Below are positions 26,595 through 36,138 of a stretch of 64,000 nucleotides of DNA, one piece after another; positions within the stretch are counted from its first letter, which is position 1; each line of letters begins with the position of its first letter. The notes beneath the pieces are model-generated. The model was not told where the DNA came from. It saw nothing but the letters and a program-made list of their open reading frames with translations, and did no database searches. Position numbers and translations under genes: made by a program. Source of the DNA: a virus; IMG/VR virus record IMGVR_UViG_3300028115_001726, positions 1 through 64,000 of that record. One strand, written 5' to 3'.

Positions 26595-27744
26595 GGACAA
26601 TTCATACTGTTATTACCCTTTTAAACAAATTGCTATAAGTCATTGGAATAGCGATGGCATCCAGTGTGTCAATCCATGTTGTAATATGGCAAGTCCATTA
26701 GATCCTGATCCTTTACAAACTAACAAAGACATTCACAACGATGTTGAAAAATTATTTGATTTGCCTCAACTACAAAATATTCGTACACAGATGCTAAATG
26801 GAGAATATCCTAGTGCTTGTAATACTTGCTATGAAGCAGAAAAATACGGAAGTAGTCCAAGACTAATGTTAGATACAACAGTAGACAATAAGTTAGAGTG
26901 GCTTGATATACATTTAGGTAACAAATGTAATCTTAGATGTAGAATGTGTCATCCTGCGTTAAGTAATCAACTTAACAAAGATGCTGAATTATTCAAACAA
27001 GATGGTTATGAATATTGGTGGACTAGTGTGCCAGACATAGCACCACATGACATAAGTGTATTATATCCTGTACTAGAACAAATTACAAATATAAGAGTAA
27101 GTGGCGGAGAACCACTTTTGTCAAAAGAATATTTACAGTTATTAGATTACTGTATTGACAATGATTTATCAAAAAATATAAGTTTAGAACTACATACTAA
27201 CGCAACTAAGTTTTCTAATACTAATGTACAAAGATTGAATAAATTTAAACATGTTAATGCTACATTTAGTATAGACGGTATACACAAAGTTTACGAATAT
27301 ACAAGATATCCTTTTGCGTTTTCTATACTTGAAAACAATGTTAAAAACTTTTTTAAAAATGTAAAAAATTATACTGTTCAAATAAACTATGTAGCAACAA
27401 TATACAATATGTTTAATGTACGTGAAACAATATCTTGGGCTGAACAATTTCCCATAAGTGATTTTGTAGTTACAAATGTTTATCCGCAAGGACGCAATAT
27501 CGATGTATGTTGGGCACCATATAATCTTCTTCTAATTGCTAAAGAAATGCTACTAGCAATGACAAAACCATATCAAACAGAACCTTTTACTAATTATTTA
27601 CAAGACTGTGTGATTAATAATAAGTACAGCATAGAAAAGATTAAAGAAATAAAACTAGAAACTTTACAGTTTGATAAAAATCGTAATCAACATTACAAAG
27701 ATTATTTACATAACATGACAATAGGGTTATTAGATTCGGTATGA
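26581..27744 (+). CDS. Radical SAM protein, twitch class
   Basis: This 387-residue protein has an N-terminal twitch-like module (YCYYPFKQIAI, then NPCCNM, then C80-x2-C83) and the radical SAM core with CNLRCRMC (C116, C120, C123) and SGGEP (174-178). A later strand (FSIDGI) matches the usual beta-strand that positions substrate. The start at 26581 overlaps the previous gene by 14 nt and is preceded by AAGGAAG. It is the second of four consecutive twitch-class genes, all probably translated from one message. Chemistry is likely radical-based modification; no substrate is evident. Confidence 0.86.
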   Translation: MEPSKDNSYCYYPFKQIAISHWNSDGIQCVNPCCNMASPLDPDPLQTNKDIHNDVEKLFDLPQLQNIRTQMLNGEYPSACNTCYEAEKYGSSPRLMLDTTVDNKLEWLDIHLGNKCNLRCRMCHPALSNQLNKDAELFKQDGYEYWWTSVPDIAPHDISVLYPVLEQITNIRVSGGEPLLSKEYLQLLDYCIDNDLSKNISLELHTNATKFSNTNVQRLNKFKHVNATFSIDGIHKVYEYTRYPFAFSILENNVKNFFKNVKNYTVQINYVATIYNMFNVRETISWAEQFPISDFVVTNVYPQGRNIDVCWAPYNLLLIAKEMLLAMTKPYQTEPFTNYLQDCVINNKYSIEKIKEIKLETLQFDKNRNQHYKDYLHNMTIGLLDSV

Positions 27745-28946
27745 AAGACAGCAGCACATTTTGTATGTTTCCGTGGTTACATTTAAATGTTACACCTAAG
27801 GGAGACGTGTATCCTTGTTGTAGTAGTGATTATGTTGAGCCGTTTGCTAATGTAAAAAATATGTCACTTGAAAAAGCCTTCAACACTGATCGTATGAAAC
27901 AATTGAGATTAGACATGTTAAATGGGCGAAAAAATGAAGCATGTACTTTTTGTTACAAACACGAAGAAAATTCTCCGCATAGTTTTAGAAAATATAGTTT
28001 GGAACATTTTGGACATCTATATGATGATCTTATTCCGTTAACAAACGAAGACGGCAGCGTAGACGATTTTTCTATGCGTTATTTTGATGTAAGATTTAGT
28101 AATATATGTAATTTTAAATGTAGAACATGCGGCGGAGAATTTAGTAGTCAATGGGCGCAAGAAGAAAAACAACACGACGACAAAGGTGAAAATTTTAGGA
28201 TAATTCAACATGCTGACGAAAGTGGAAAATTACTAGATGAAATATTAGAACAAATTCCTAATATGGAACTTGCTTACTTTGCTGGCGGCGAACCATTAAT
28301 TACTGATGAACATTATACAATACTAGAGGAAATGATCAACACTGGTGCTTGTAAAAATATTGTCTTACGATATAATACAAACATGAGTAATTTTAAATAT
28401 AAAAAGTATGACATACTTGATATGTGGAGTAACTTTAAAAATGTAGAAGTAAGTGCTAGTATTGATCATTTTGGAGAAAAAGCAGAATACATACGTAATG
28501 GTACAAAATGGTTTAATGTAAAAAACAATTTACGTAAAATTAGAGATGTAGATTTTATAAATTATCAATTTAATTGTGTATTAAGTAATTTAAATTATGT
28601 TACTCTAGGCGACTTTTTTACATACATGATTGACCAAGATTTGTTAAGAAAACACGATTATATAAGTATCTATCATTTGCTTAATCCTAGTTTTTACAGT
28701 GCGCAAAATTTGCCTAATTTACATAAAGAAAAGGGTACATTAAGTTTATTAAAGTTGCTAACACAAATTAGAGATGAATTCTGGTGTGCGCAACACATAG
28801 AAAACGCACTCAAATTTGCTACAAGTGCCAATACTTGGAATGAACACGGGCAAGAATTTATACATAATACTATACGTAGAGATAAAATTCGAAACGAAAG
28901 TTTTACTAAAACTTTTCCTGAATTGGCAGATTTAATCGATGGATAA
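27741..28946 (+). CDS. Radical SAM protein, twitch class
   Basis: This 401-residue protein has the full N-terminal signature: FCMFPWLHLNV (C8), then YPCCSSD (C26, C27), EKAFN...K.LR..ML, and C68-x2-C71. The radical SAM core follows with CNFKCRTC (C123, C127, C130) and AGGEP near 181-185, then VSASIDHFG. It is closely similar in layout to the next gene (28939), including the linker TNEDGS and YFDVRFSNIC versus YMDVRFSNIC, so these two are recent duplicates. It overlaps the upstream gene as ATGA and the next by 8 nt. Confidence 0.88.
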   Translation: MKDSSTFCMFPWLHLNVTPKGDVYPCCSSDYVEPFANVKNMSLEKAFNTDRMKQLRLDMLNGRKNEACTFCYKHEENSPHSFRKYSLEHFGHLYDDLIPLTNEDGSVDDFSMRYFDVRFSNICNFKCRTCGGEFSSQWAQEEKQHDDKGENFRIIQHADESGKLLDEILEQIPNMELAYFAGGEPLITDEHYTILEEMINTGACKNIVLRYNTNMSNFKYKKYDILDMWSNFKNVEVSASIDHFGEKAEYIRNGTKWFNVKNNLRKIRDVDFINYQFNCVLSNLNYVTLGDFFTYMIDQDLLRKHDYISIYHLLNPSFYSAQNLPNLHKEKGTLSLLKLLTQIRDEFWCAQHIENALKFATSANTWNEHGQEFIHNTIRRDKIRNESFTKTFPELADLIDG

Positions 28947-30210
28947 AGAAAAACTATTAAAAGAAGATACAGCATTTTGTATCCTACCTTGGATTCATAT
29001 GCACGCATGGCCTGATGGTCGTGCTATGCCATGCTGTATTGCTGACAGTGATCAGCCGTTTGGTGATTTAAAAACAAATACAATTGAAGAAGTTTGGAAT
29101 AGTGAAAAATACAAAGAATTACGTAAAGCCATGTTACAAGGAAAACAATTAGACGCTTGTAAAAGGTGTTACGAATTAGAAGCGAGTACATGGATTTGGA
29201 CACTACGTAAAAACAGCAACGAATGGTTTGGAGACAAGCATTTTGACTTAGTTGAAAAAACTAACGAAGACGGCAGTATAGACGAAATGCGTATGGCTTA
29301 CATGGATGTAAGATTTAGCAATATTTGTAACATGAAATGTCGTAGTTGTGGACCTGAGCTTAGTAGTTTACATGCGCAAGAACATGGAGAATTATACGGT
29401 AAACATGAAATAGCAAATATACTTAACAATAATGGTAGTACTGTTGTAAATATTGCCAAGAAAAATAATTATTGGGAAAATTTACAAAAGTATTTGCCAG
29501 ATGTCGAAGAAGTGTATTGGGCAGGCGGCGAACCACTTATTACAAATGAACACTATAAAATATTAGACAGATGGATCGAGTCAGGTAAGACAGATGTGCG
29601 TTTACGCTACACAACAAACTTTAGCAACATGCGCTACAAAAGTAAAAGTATTTACAGTTATTGGGAACAGTTTGAAGATGTACAAGTAAGTGCTAGTTTA
29701 GATGCTAACGGAAACAGAGCAGAGTTTATGCGCCACGGCACTGACTGGCAACAGATTGAACAAAACCGTGTTGAAATGTTAGAGCGTGTTCCTCATGTAC
29801 ACTTTGAAATTACACCAACTATTAGCTTGTATAATGTGTGGAACTTTCCAGATTTTCATATAGACTGGGTAGAACGTGGACTAGTAGATATTGACAAGTG
29901 TAGACTAAATGTTTTAACTGGTCCTGACTTTATGCGTATTGATTATATACCAGAAGAATATAAACGTGAATTACGTGCCAAATATATTGATTATAAAAAA
30001 TGGGCCTATGAAAAATGCAATAGCGAAGATATGGTAAGAGAAGTACTAGGACACATAGATAGTGTTCTACAATTTATGAATATGGGAAAATATAATCAAG
30101 AAAAATTAAATCAATTTTTCAAAAAGAATCATACATTAGATGTACATCGCAAAGAAGATTTTTGGGCTGTGTTTCCTGAGTTAGGATGGTTACGTGAGCA
30201 CATTACTTAA
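28939..30210 (+). CDS. Radical SAM protein, twitch class
   Basis: This 423-residue protein has FCILPWIHMHAWPDG (C14), MPCCIAD (C32, C33), C74-x2-C77, then the core CNMKCRSC (C130, C134, C137), a WAGGEP motif near 195-198 and VSASLDANG. The order and spacing match the preceding gene; a longer C-terminal tail ends WAVFPELGW, like the FPELA tails of its siblings. It is the last twitch gene of this group and overlaps the class-B gene behind it by 17 nt. The same twitch-then-class-B order recurs at 40052 and at 50372 on the minus strand. Confidence 0.88.
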   Translation: MDKEKLLKEDTAFCILPWIHMHAWPDGRAMPCCIADSDQPFGDLKTNTIEEVWNSEKYKELRKAMLQGKQLDACKRCYELEASTWIWTLRKNSNEWFGDKHFDLVEKTNEDGSIDEMRMAYMDVRFSNICNMKCRSCGPELSSLHAQEHGELYGKHEIANILNNNGSTVVNIAKKNNYWENLQKYLPDVEEVYWAGGEPLITNEHYKILDRWIESGKTDVRLRYTTNFSNMRYKSKSIYSYWEQFEDVQVSASLDANGNRAEFMRHGTDWQQIEQNRVEMLERVPHVHFEITPTISLYNVWNFPDFHIDWVERGLVDIDKCRLNVLTGPDFMRIDYIPEEYKRELRAKYIDYKKWAYEKCNSEDMVREVLGHIDSVLQFMNMGKYNQEKLNQFFKKNHTLDVHRKEDFWAVFPELGWLREHIT

Positions 30211-31159
30211 AATTACACCTATGTCAGAACCCTATGCTTGTCTTACTTGGCAAGTAAATAATTTTTGTAATTTTCAGTGTACCTATTGTAATCCTGGAAA
30301 CTGGGCAGGTGATAATCGCAACAATGGCAATTTGGATTTGTATATAGATAATACAATGAAAATTTTTAACACTTACAAGCAGCGTGGATACAAACATTTT
30401 AAAGTATTTTTTAGTGGTGGAGAACCTACGCATTGGGAAAACTTTATACCTTTAGTTAAACATCTAAAAGAAAAAATTCCTAATATTACTGTTGCTGTAA
30501 ACACTAATTTGTCACGTCCTTTAAAATATTGGAAAGAACACTATCATTTGTTTGACGATATTGTTGCTAGTTTTCATGTTGAGTTTTGTAAAAAAGATCG
30601 CTATATAGAAAACGCAAAATTTTTATGCGATAAAGTTGATTACCTTTGTACAAAAATGTTAATGCATGATGATCGGTTTTGGGAAGTAGTTGAATTTGGC
30701 AAACGTGTCAGACAAGAAGTTCCGAATTATAATTTAGAATGGACACCGTTATTTGACGAAATGAGTGTAAATGCTGGACCGTGGCAATACAAAGATCCAA
30801 TAAAACAAAATTTTCTCGAAAACGCAGAATTTGAAACTGTACAACGTATAGATAAACCATATAGAGAAAACTACGCTGTAAGCATGGCACATTACGATAC
30901 TGGCATTGAACCTGTAAACAGTAATAAAATAATAGCTGCTAGACAAAACTTTTTTAAAGGATGGAAATGTCAAGTAGACGATGCGTTGTTTATTAATCCA
31001 CGTGGAGACATAAGTGGAGCAAGTTGCGGAGTCGGACAAACACATGGTAATATTACTAATAAAAACTTGACATTTGATCTAAAACCTGTTATATGTAACA
31101 AAGATCACTGCCATTGCGGCACAGATATTATTATACCTAAGGAGCCTATGCGTGTATAA
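30194..31159 (+). CDS. Radical SAM protein, class B (short, C-terminal Cys cluster)
   Basis: This protein of about 321 residues has no N-terminal twitch module. It opens almost directly with CNFQCTYC (C25, C29, C32), then SGGEP near 74-78. The C-terminal domain has FKGWKC.VD....NPRGDISGASCG followed by VICNKDHCHCGTDIIIPK, a set of Cys residues fit for an auxiliary Fe-S cluster. This architecture recurs in four other genes here (41428, 47301, 48185, 62393). GTG at 30194 is chosen because AGGA lies 7 nt upstream; ATG at 30221 is the alternative but lacks a ribosome site. Substrate unknown. Confidence 0.83.
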   Translation: MSTLLKITPMSEPYACLTWQVNNFCNFQCTYCNPGNWAGDNRNNGNLDLYIDNTMKIFNTYKQRGYKHFKVFFSGGEPTHWENFIPLVKHLKEKIPNITVAVNTNLSRPLKYWKEHYHLFDDIVASFHVEFCKKDRYIENAKFLCDKVDYLCTKMLMHDDRFWEVVEFGKRVRQEVPNYNLEWTPLFDEMSVNAGPWQYKDPIKQNFLENAEFETVQRIDKPYRENYAVSMAHYDTGIEPVNSNKIIAARQNFFKGWKCQVDDALFINPRGDISGASCGVGQTHGNITNKNLTFDLKPVICNKDHCHCGTDIIIPKEPMRV

Positions 31160-31883
31160 ACATGTTTTTATAAATGGTTGTAGTCATAGTGCTGGAAGCG
31201 AATTAGAAGGCAGCGGCATTGGCGAAGGTACCTATAATAGAGATAATTGTTTTGGCGCACAAATTGCTAGTAAATTAAATGCTACATGGACAAATTGCGC
31301 ATATCCTGGAGCCAGCAATGATTACATTGCTAGGACAACTTTGTACTGGTTATTAGAAAACAAAGAACTTGCTAAAGATACATTGTTTTTAATACATTGG
31401 ACAGGTACAGATAGAACAGAATATTTTTATGAAAAGAGCAAAACTACAGCATACGATTTTATAAAGTTTGCTCCAGATACAAATGTAACACATTTACATC
31501 CTCAGCATTATCCTGATTGGGCACCTAAGCAATGGAGGAAAAATCTTGATGTATTAGGCAACCATCTTTTTATAAATCCTGTTCAATGGAATATTAATAG
31601 GTATAATAACATTATTCAAACGCAAGAATTATTAAAAGCATATAATTTAAAATACATTTTTAGAAATGCTTTTCAATGTTGTGAAACCACACCGAGGTAT
31701 ACATATTATATAAACAAAATTGATAAAGATAATTTTTTAGATTTTGATAATGCTGAAGAAAGTTTTTGGGAACACTGCTTATCGCAAGGATTTGACACTG
31801 TAGGACAACAATATTGGCATCATAGATTACCAGCGCATACTTACTGGGCTAATAAAATTTGTTCGTCTAGTTTAGCATTATAA
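31152..31883 (+). CDS. SGNH/GDSL-type hydrolase-like protein
   Basis: This 243-residue protein carries INGCSHSAGSE at residues 8-18, with Ser in the position of the SGNH nucleophile, and a second block AYPGASNDYI with the Gly/Asn-type turn. A late HHRLPAHTYWA could supply the catalytic His. SGNH enzymes remove or transfer acyl groups on sugars and lipids, so de-acetylation of a glycan is plausible in this sugar-enzyme context. GTG start with AAGGAG 7 nt upstream; overlaps the preceding radical-SAM gene by 8 nt. It ends inside the 3' end of a convergent gene. Activity is unproven because block III is unclear. Confidence 0.6.
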   Translation: MYKHVFINGCSHSAGSELEGSGIGEGTYNRDNCFGAQIASKLNATWTNCAYPGASNDYIARTTLYWLLENKELAKDTLFLIHWTGTDRTEYFYEKSKTTAYDFIKFAPDTNVTHLHPQHYPDWAPKQWRKNLDVLGNHLFINPVQWNINRYNNIIQTQELLKAYNLKYIFRNAFQCCETTPRYTYYINKIDKDNFLDFDNAEESFWEHCLSQGFDTVGQQYWHHRLPAHTYWANKICSSSLAL

Positions 31884-33184
31884 TCGGTAAACCATTCTGA
31901 TACAGTTTGTACTCTATTATAATTGTGTTCTAAAATAGGAATCATTGACCTGTACATTTTTCTAAGTTCGTCAATACTAAAATTGTTAATATAATTAATT
32001 GTATCACATACTGCTACTAATCTGTCACTTGTACACAAAATACTATCATACTCTTCAGGCCAATAATCGCCAAAAGTTTTAAATCCTAATTCTTGTAAGT
32101 AGGATAATGTACCTGGTGCGCCTACCATTACAATTGGGCGAAATGCTTTTAGAGCATTTAATGTTTTTTCACTTATATTTGACCATGGTTGTGTAACTCT
32201 TGTTTCATTAACTATTGCGCAAAAAGATTTTGTGTATATTCTTTCAGGATCCTGTGTACGCCTTCGATTGACCATACCCGATGTATTGTAATCTGGATCT
32301 GGTTGTGTTATATTACATGCTTTAGGATGTCTAACTTCAAAATGTAGTGGCACTTGCTCTTGTAACTTTGTATTGCCATCTAAAAGCATTTTCGACATAT
32401 TTGGATGTTTTTCTTTAAAAGTATTCCAATCAAACCACATATTGTTTACCATATCCTCGTTAGATAATTTATGGTAGAAACTTACATTGTTAGTTTTTGT
32501 AATATCGTTTGCTGCTAAAAAAGCAGTCATGAAATGTCTTGTTGGGTCGTATCTCCAAGCGCCACTGAAAAACTTTTGAGAAATTTTCTTAGGATTTATA
32601 ACAGGATATATATCGCCAGGTTCCATACCAGCTCTATTATAATCTTCTTGCATTAAAAATCTACTACTAAACCAGCTTACAAATAAATCTGTACTTTTAA
32701 ATTTAATATTTTTATAAATTTTACTGTAGTGTTTCCAACTTAAATGATCAGTACAATGTACATGTAAGTCAATATTATGTTTTTTTGCCCAGCTATCAAG
32801 TGAGTCAAGTTCGTAACATCTAATAGTTTCTGTTAGCTCGACTTGATTATCATATCGTAGAATATGCGGTTCAAGTCTTCCATGATTATTTGGTATGTAA
32901 TGTGTTAGCACTTCAAAAAAGTAAAAATTTATTTTTTGTGTTTTTAAAATTTCGTTATGAATAGGACTTAAAAACAATCTATCTAAATTTGGAATAGTAT
33001 GTGTGCCATTGTAAATAATTGTTGGTTCTGGATGTTTTTTTAAAAAACTTTCATTTACTAAGTCCATTAATCCTTCAATCTCTTTTATTTGAGATAGAGG
33101 TGTTTTAGAACCATCTTTTCTGATAAGCTCTGGCAGTAAGTTGTTTCGAGGCATAAAATATAAGCAATTAAACCAGTTATACAA
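31841..33184 (-). CDS. Exostosin-like glycosyltransferase candidate
   Basis: This protein of up to 447 residues has a C-terminal signature ISEKTLNALKAFRPIVMVG, then a Leu-rich LGFKTFGDYW and EEYD. I associate this signature (SEKT, P.I..G, LGF.TF, YD) with putative exostosin-like glycosyltransferases of marine phages. The same signature appears at 35050 and 38476. The start is TTG at 33184 with GGAG 7 nt upstream; ATG at 33154 is the alternative but has no ribosome site. A late-promoter-like AATAAATA sits upstream. Its 3' end overlaps the convergent SGNH gene by 43 nt. The function as a sugar transferase is probable, not certain. Confidence 0.6.
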   Translation of the reverse strand: MYNWFNCLYFMPRNNLLPELIRKDGSKTPLSQIKEIEGLMDLVNESFLKKHPEPTIIYNGTHTIPNLDRLFLSPIHNEILKTQKINFYFFEVLTHYIPNNHGRLEPHILRYDNQVELTETIRCYELDSLDSWAKKHNIDLHVHCTDHLSWKHYSKIYKNIKFKSTDLFVSWFSSRFLMQEDYNRAGMEPGDIYPVINPKKISQKFFSGAWRYDPTRHFMTAFLAANDITKTNNVSFYHKLSNEDMVNNMWFDWNTFKEKHPNMSKMLLDGNTKLQEQVPLHFEVRHPKACNITQPDPDYNTSGMVNRRRTQDPERIYTKSFCAIVNETRVTQPWSNISEKTLNALKAFRPIVMVGAPGTLSYLQELGFKTFGDYWPEEYDSILCTSDRLVAVCDTINYINNFSIDELRKMYRSMIPILEHNYNRVQTVSEWFTDYNAKLDEQILLAQ

Positions 33185-33220
33185 TTTGGTACTCCATGGA
33201 TGGTTAAATATATACGCATA

Positions 33221-33228
33221 TATTTATT
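33221..33228 (-). promoter_or_regulatory. Late-promoter-like AATAAATA
   Basis: Read on the minus strand the sequence is AATAAATA, one base from TATAAATA, 36 nt upstream of the TTG start at 33184. On the other strand TTAAATA (33204-33210) may serve the + gene at 33239. The gap is very AT-rich, so chance matches are possible. Confidence 0.4.
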
Positions 33229-33238
33229 GTAAAACAAA

Positions 33239-34030
33239 ATGGATCAACTTACTTTTAATACAAATTTTCCTCTTCTAATCGATCTAGAGCATGTCAACGG
33301 TGATTATGAATGGTATAGTACCGATGACGAAAATGCTTATAGATTTAACAGGAAAAAGATGGGGCATACATGGAGATATGCTACTGAAAAAATTAATTAT
33401 AAATTTAATTCTTTAGGTTATAGAACAAAAGAAATATCAGACTTAGATAAAAATTTTATGTTAGCATTTGGATGTAGTTTTACTGAAGGAGTTGGAATAT
33501 CAGAGGATGATATCTGGACTAGGCATGTAGCAGAGTATTGCGGTTTAGATCTATTTAATGCTAGTAAACAGGCAAGTTCGTCTCTTGTGCCTTTTCAAAA
33601 TTCTATAATGTGGAAAGCAAATAAATTACCAATACCAAAATTAGTTGTATGTCAATGGCCTCAAAAAACAAGACGTTTATTTGGCGATACACACAATCAA
33701 TTTTTTATTACGTTAAATGATAGAAGCGAAACAAAAACACTTGATGGTAAATGGTGGGGCAGAAGGTACTTAGATGATGTTGGAGACATGAATCTAACAG
33801 TACAAGGACATTACGAAGGATTAAACGCTGTGTGGCAAGCACTTGGTGTGCCTGTGCTAAATTTTTGTTGGGAACAAAATTGGTTAGAAGTACCTTTATA
33901 TACAAAGATGCATCATATACATTCAGCAGTAGGTAGTTTTGGTGCTAGAGATTGTGGCCACGATGGTCCTGAATTCCATTTATCAACAGCAGAACAACTT
34001 AACGATATTTTATCCTCTTACGAGATCTAA
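33239..34030 (+). CDS. SGNH/GDSL-type hydrolase-like protein
   Basis: This 263-residue protein has a leading 75 residues of unknown role (YEWYSTDDENAYRFN), then the SGNH block I FGCSFTEGVGI with its nucleophile-type Ser, and a final ARDCGHDGPEFHLS with a D-x-x-H pair in the place of block V. This gives Ser, Asp and His in the right order for an SGNH esterase. Two other SGNH-like genes (31152, 36135) lie in the same island. The ATG has no clear Shine-Dalgarno sequence. Its 3' end overlaps the convergent amidinotransferase gene by 21 nt. Removal of acetyl or other acyl groups from a surface glycan is plausible. Confidence 0.62.
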   Translation: MDQLTFNTNFPLLIDLEHVNGDYEWYSTDDENAYRFNRKKMGHTWRYATEKINYKFNSLGYRTKEISDLDKNFMLAFGCSFTEGVGISEDDIWTRHVAEYCGLDLFNASKQASSSLVPFQNSIMWKANKLPIPKLVVCQWPQKTRRLFGDTHNQFFITLNDRSETKTLDGKWWGRRYLDDVGDMNLTVQGHYEGLNAVWQALGVPVLNFCWEQNWLEVPLYTKMHHIHSAVGSFGARDCGHDGPEFHLSTAEQLNDILSSYEI

Positions 34031-35011
34031 TGTACAGCAATGAAAACAGCCGCCTAGCGTTCTAGCATGGCGAAGTGGTAGCATAGCACATTCAATACCG
34101 TGTGCTTCTAGTGCCTTACGTGTTGGCTCTTGATGTTCTTCTAATACAACTAAGTTTGGATTTACACTGAACAAGTTTACGTTCCAAGTCCAAATACTAC
34201 TGTTACACAATCCTGGATAGTGTCCAGCGTCTACAGCATCAGGTGCCCAAATTACATCCCATTTGTTAAAAGGATCAGGTAGAACGTCCATACTTTTTAT
34301 TCTGCTAGGATTAGCAAGTAATAATCCTTCACGCAAAAACGCAATAGTGCTATCGATATGCATATAGCTGTATACATCTTCAAGACGATGAACACGTATA
34401 TTACCTGGTTCAGAAAAACTGTTTTCAGGTTTGTTTATCCAAGTTTGTAAATAAGCAGCACCTGCTTTGTTACCACTATTGCTTACCAAATACAAAATAT
34501 CGTCGTTAGCTCTAATAGCATTAGCAGCGTCAAAACAAGGTGCTACTTCAGTGAGGGCAAGGCGATCTGGATCTCCAACGCATGATTCGTCATACAATCC
34601 TGTTCTGTCGATGCCGTGTCCTATTTCAATAGGACTAACACCAGGCAGTAGATGTCGCCATTCTGTTTCTCTTGCTGCGAGGGCCATTGGAGCAGCAAAA
34701 GCTCTGTTGCCATGAACAAATACAGTATCACGTGGGCAATAGTTGTAGTATTCAACTTCTTCTGTACGCTTAGGTCTTACTACTTCAACACTCTCGCCTT
34801 CTAAAAACTTTACAAAAGTTTCAAGATCTTCGTTTGATTCTTCTACAACTTGATCAGGATATAAGCCAGCCTTTACATCACTTACATCCTGTCTGTCTGC
34901 GTAATTGATTACACGCAAACTTTCGTCCATCTCGGGAATGCGGCAATAGTCAGCAACTCCGACACAAACCTTTTTCAACGTATCCCATTCGTTTGTACTA
35001 TAAATATTCAT
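34010..35011 (-). CDS. Amidinotransferase (glycine/inosamine-type)
   Basis: This 333-residue protein has the ordered features of the amidinotransferase (GATM/StrB1) fold: PRD (93-95), PCFDAANAI near 158, MHIDSTIAFL with H218, and at the end RHARTLGGCFHC with the likely nucleophile C325. These enzymes move an amidino group from arginine to an amine such as glycine or an aminocyclitol. In a sugar-enzyme island an amino-sugar acceptor would make sense, but that is inference. A late promoter element GTAAATA lies four bases upstream of the ATG, so the message may be leaderless. It overlaps the convergent SGNH gene by 21 nt. Confidence 0.82.
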   Translation of the reverse strand: MNIYSTNEWDTLKKVCVGVADYCRIPEMDESLRVINYADRQDVSDVKAGLYPDQVVEESNEDLETFVKFLEGESVEVVRPKRTEEVEYYNYCPRDTVFVHGNRAFAAPMALAARETEWRHLLPGVSPIEIGHGIDRTGLYDESCVGDPDRLALTEVAPCFDAANAIRANDDILYLVSNSGNKAGAAYLQTWINKPENSFSEPGNIRVHRLEDVYSYMHIDSTIAFLREGLLLANPSRIKSMDVLPDPFNKWDVIWAPDAVDAGHYPGLCNSSIWTWNVNLFSVNPNLVVLEEHQEPTRKALEAHGIECAMLPLRHARTLGGCFHCCTLDLVRG

Positions 35012-35015
35012 AACG

Positions 35016-35022
35016 TATTTAC
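35016..35022 (-). promoter_or_regulatory. Late promoter GTAAATA, 4 nt from ATG
   Basis: On the minus strand GTAAATA is followed by CGTT and then the ATG at 35011. A T4 late promoter fires about 5-6 nt beyond this element, so transcription should begin at the start codon itself. On the + strand TATAAT (35044-35049) touches the ATG at 35050, but without a good -35. Confidence 0.55.
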
Positions 35023-35049
35023 AAAATTAAATGCGTACTTAATTATAAT

Positions 35050-36138
35050 ATGGATAAATTTATATTTGACAAAGTATTTGATGGCGTGTACTATTGGTTT
35101 GTTTGGGCACAGATAGACGGTAAACATCTTAGAAGAAAAATAGCCGAACCAGAAGTTAAAAAATTAATGATAATGGGCTTTGAAGAATATGAAGTAATGT
35201 CTGTGTATGGAAATAGACAAGACTGGGACGATTTTTTAAAATATGCTGCCGAATGTAATGTAGAAGTATTTTTAATTAGACCTGCTTATTTAGACACCGA
35301 ATTAAATTACAGGCATTACATTACCGAAGGCAAAAATTTAATACAATATATGCATTATTTTGGAGCAGCAGCATTACATACTTACATTAATAGCAAATAT
35401 ACAGTAATACAACCCAAAGTTTTTAAGAAAACATTTACAAGTCTAAATAATAAAGGTCATATACATAGGTGTATTTTCTTTGATGAAATGTATAAACAAA
35501 ATCAACGACACAAAGGTTTTGTTTCATGGGGTGCTAACGATATCAATTGGGACTATAAATGGAAATACTTTGATACACCTAACATTCCACAAAAACTTGA
35601 TTGGGAGTCAGTTGATGATCCAAGAAATGACATATTATTTCCTCCAAAACAATTTGGTAGTAGTTTATGGAGTGTAGTATGTGAAAGCAATACAGAATGT
35701 ATATTTACAACAGAAAAAACATACATTCCAATTTTACATAAGCGTCCTTTTGTAACCTATGCTGTTCCAAATTTTAACAAAGCACTTGAAAATTTAGGAT
35801 TTAAACTGTTTGACGAATATATTGATTATAGTTTTGATAGCATAGACAACGATAGAAAACGTGCTGAAGAATTTTGGAAACAGATAAACAAATTACATGA
35901 TTTAGATCATGCTAAAGTAAAAGAAGAATTACAAGAAAAAATTGATTACAATTTTAATTGGCTTTGTACTATGTGTTTAAATCCTCAAAACCATTTGCCA
36001 AAAGAATTTTTAGACATGGTCGAAAATGTTGAGCATTTACATATGCAAGAAGTATATAACCCTCGTATATTCATAGACAGAACAAAATTTAATGAATGGT
36101 GTGTAAGACACAATTTTAATTTTAAGGAAATAAAATGA
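35050..36138 (+). CDS. Exostosin-like glycosyltransferase candidate
   Basis: This 362-residue protein shares the C-terminal signature of 31841 and 38476: TTEKTYIPILHKRPFV, then LENLGFKLFDEY and YSFDSIDND near residues 220-275. The N-terminal half is aromatic and divergent (YYWFVWAQIDG). The length is ordinary for this phage family. No signal peptide is seen, so it acts in the cytoplasm of the infected cell. The ATG lacks a ribosome site and directly follows a TATAAT. It overlaps the next SGNH gene as ATGA, linking a transferase and a hydrolase in one message. Confidence 0.58.
   Translation: MDKFIFDKVFDGVYYWFVWAQIDGKHLRRKIAEPEVKKLMIMGFEEYEVMSVYGNRQDWDDFLKYAAECNVEVFLIRPAYLDTELNYRHYITEGKNLIQYMHYFGAAALHTYINSKYTVIQPKVFKKTFTSLNNKGHIHRCIFFDEMYKQNQRHKGFVSWGANDINWDYKWKYFDTPNIPQKLDWESVDDPRNDILFPPKQFGSSLWSVVCESNTECIFTTEKTYIPILHKRPFVTYAVPNFNKALENLGFKLFDEYIDYSFDSIDNDRKRAEEFWKQINKLHDLDHAKVKEELQEKIDYNFNWLCTMCLNPQNHLPKEFLDMVENVEHLHMQEVYNPRIFIDRTKFNEWCVRHNFNFKEIK

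Noticed and set aside
34467-34715. Open frame opposite the amidinotransferase gene
   Set aside because: It lies fully within a well-supported gene, has no ribosome site and shows no recognisable protein features.
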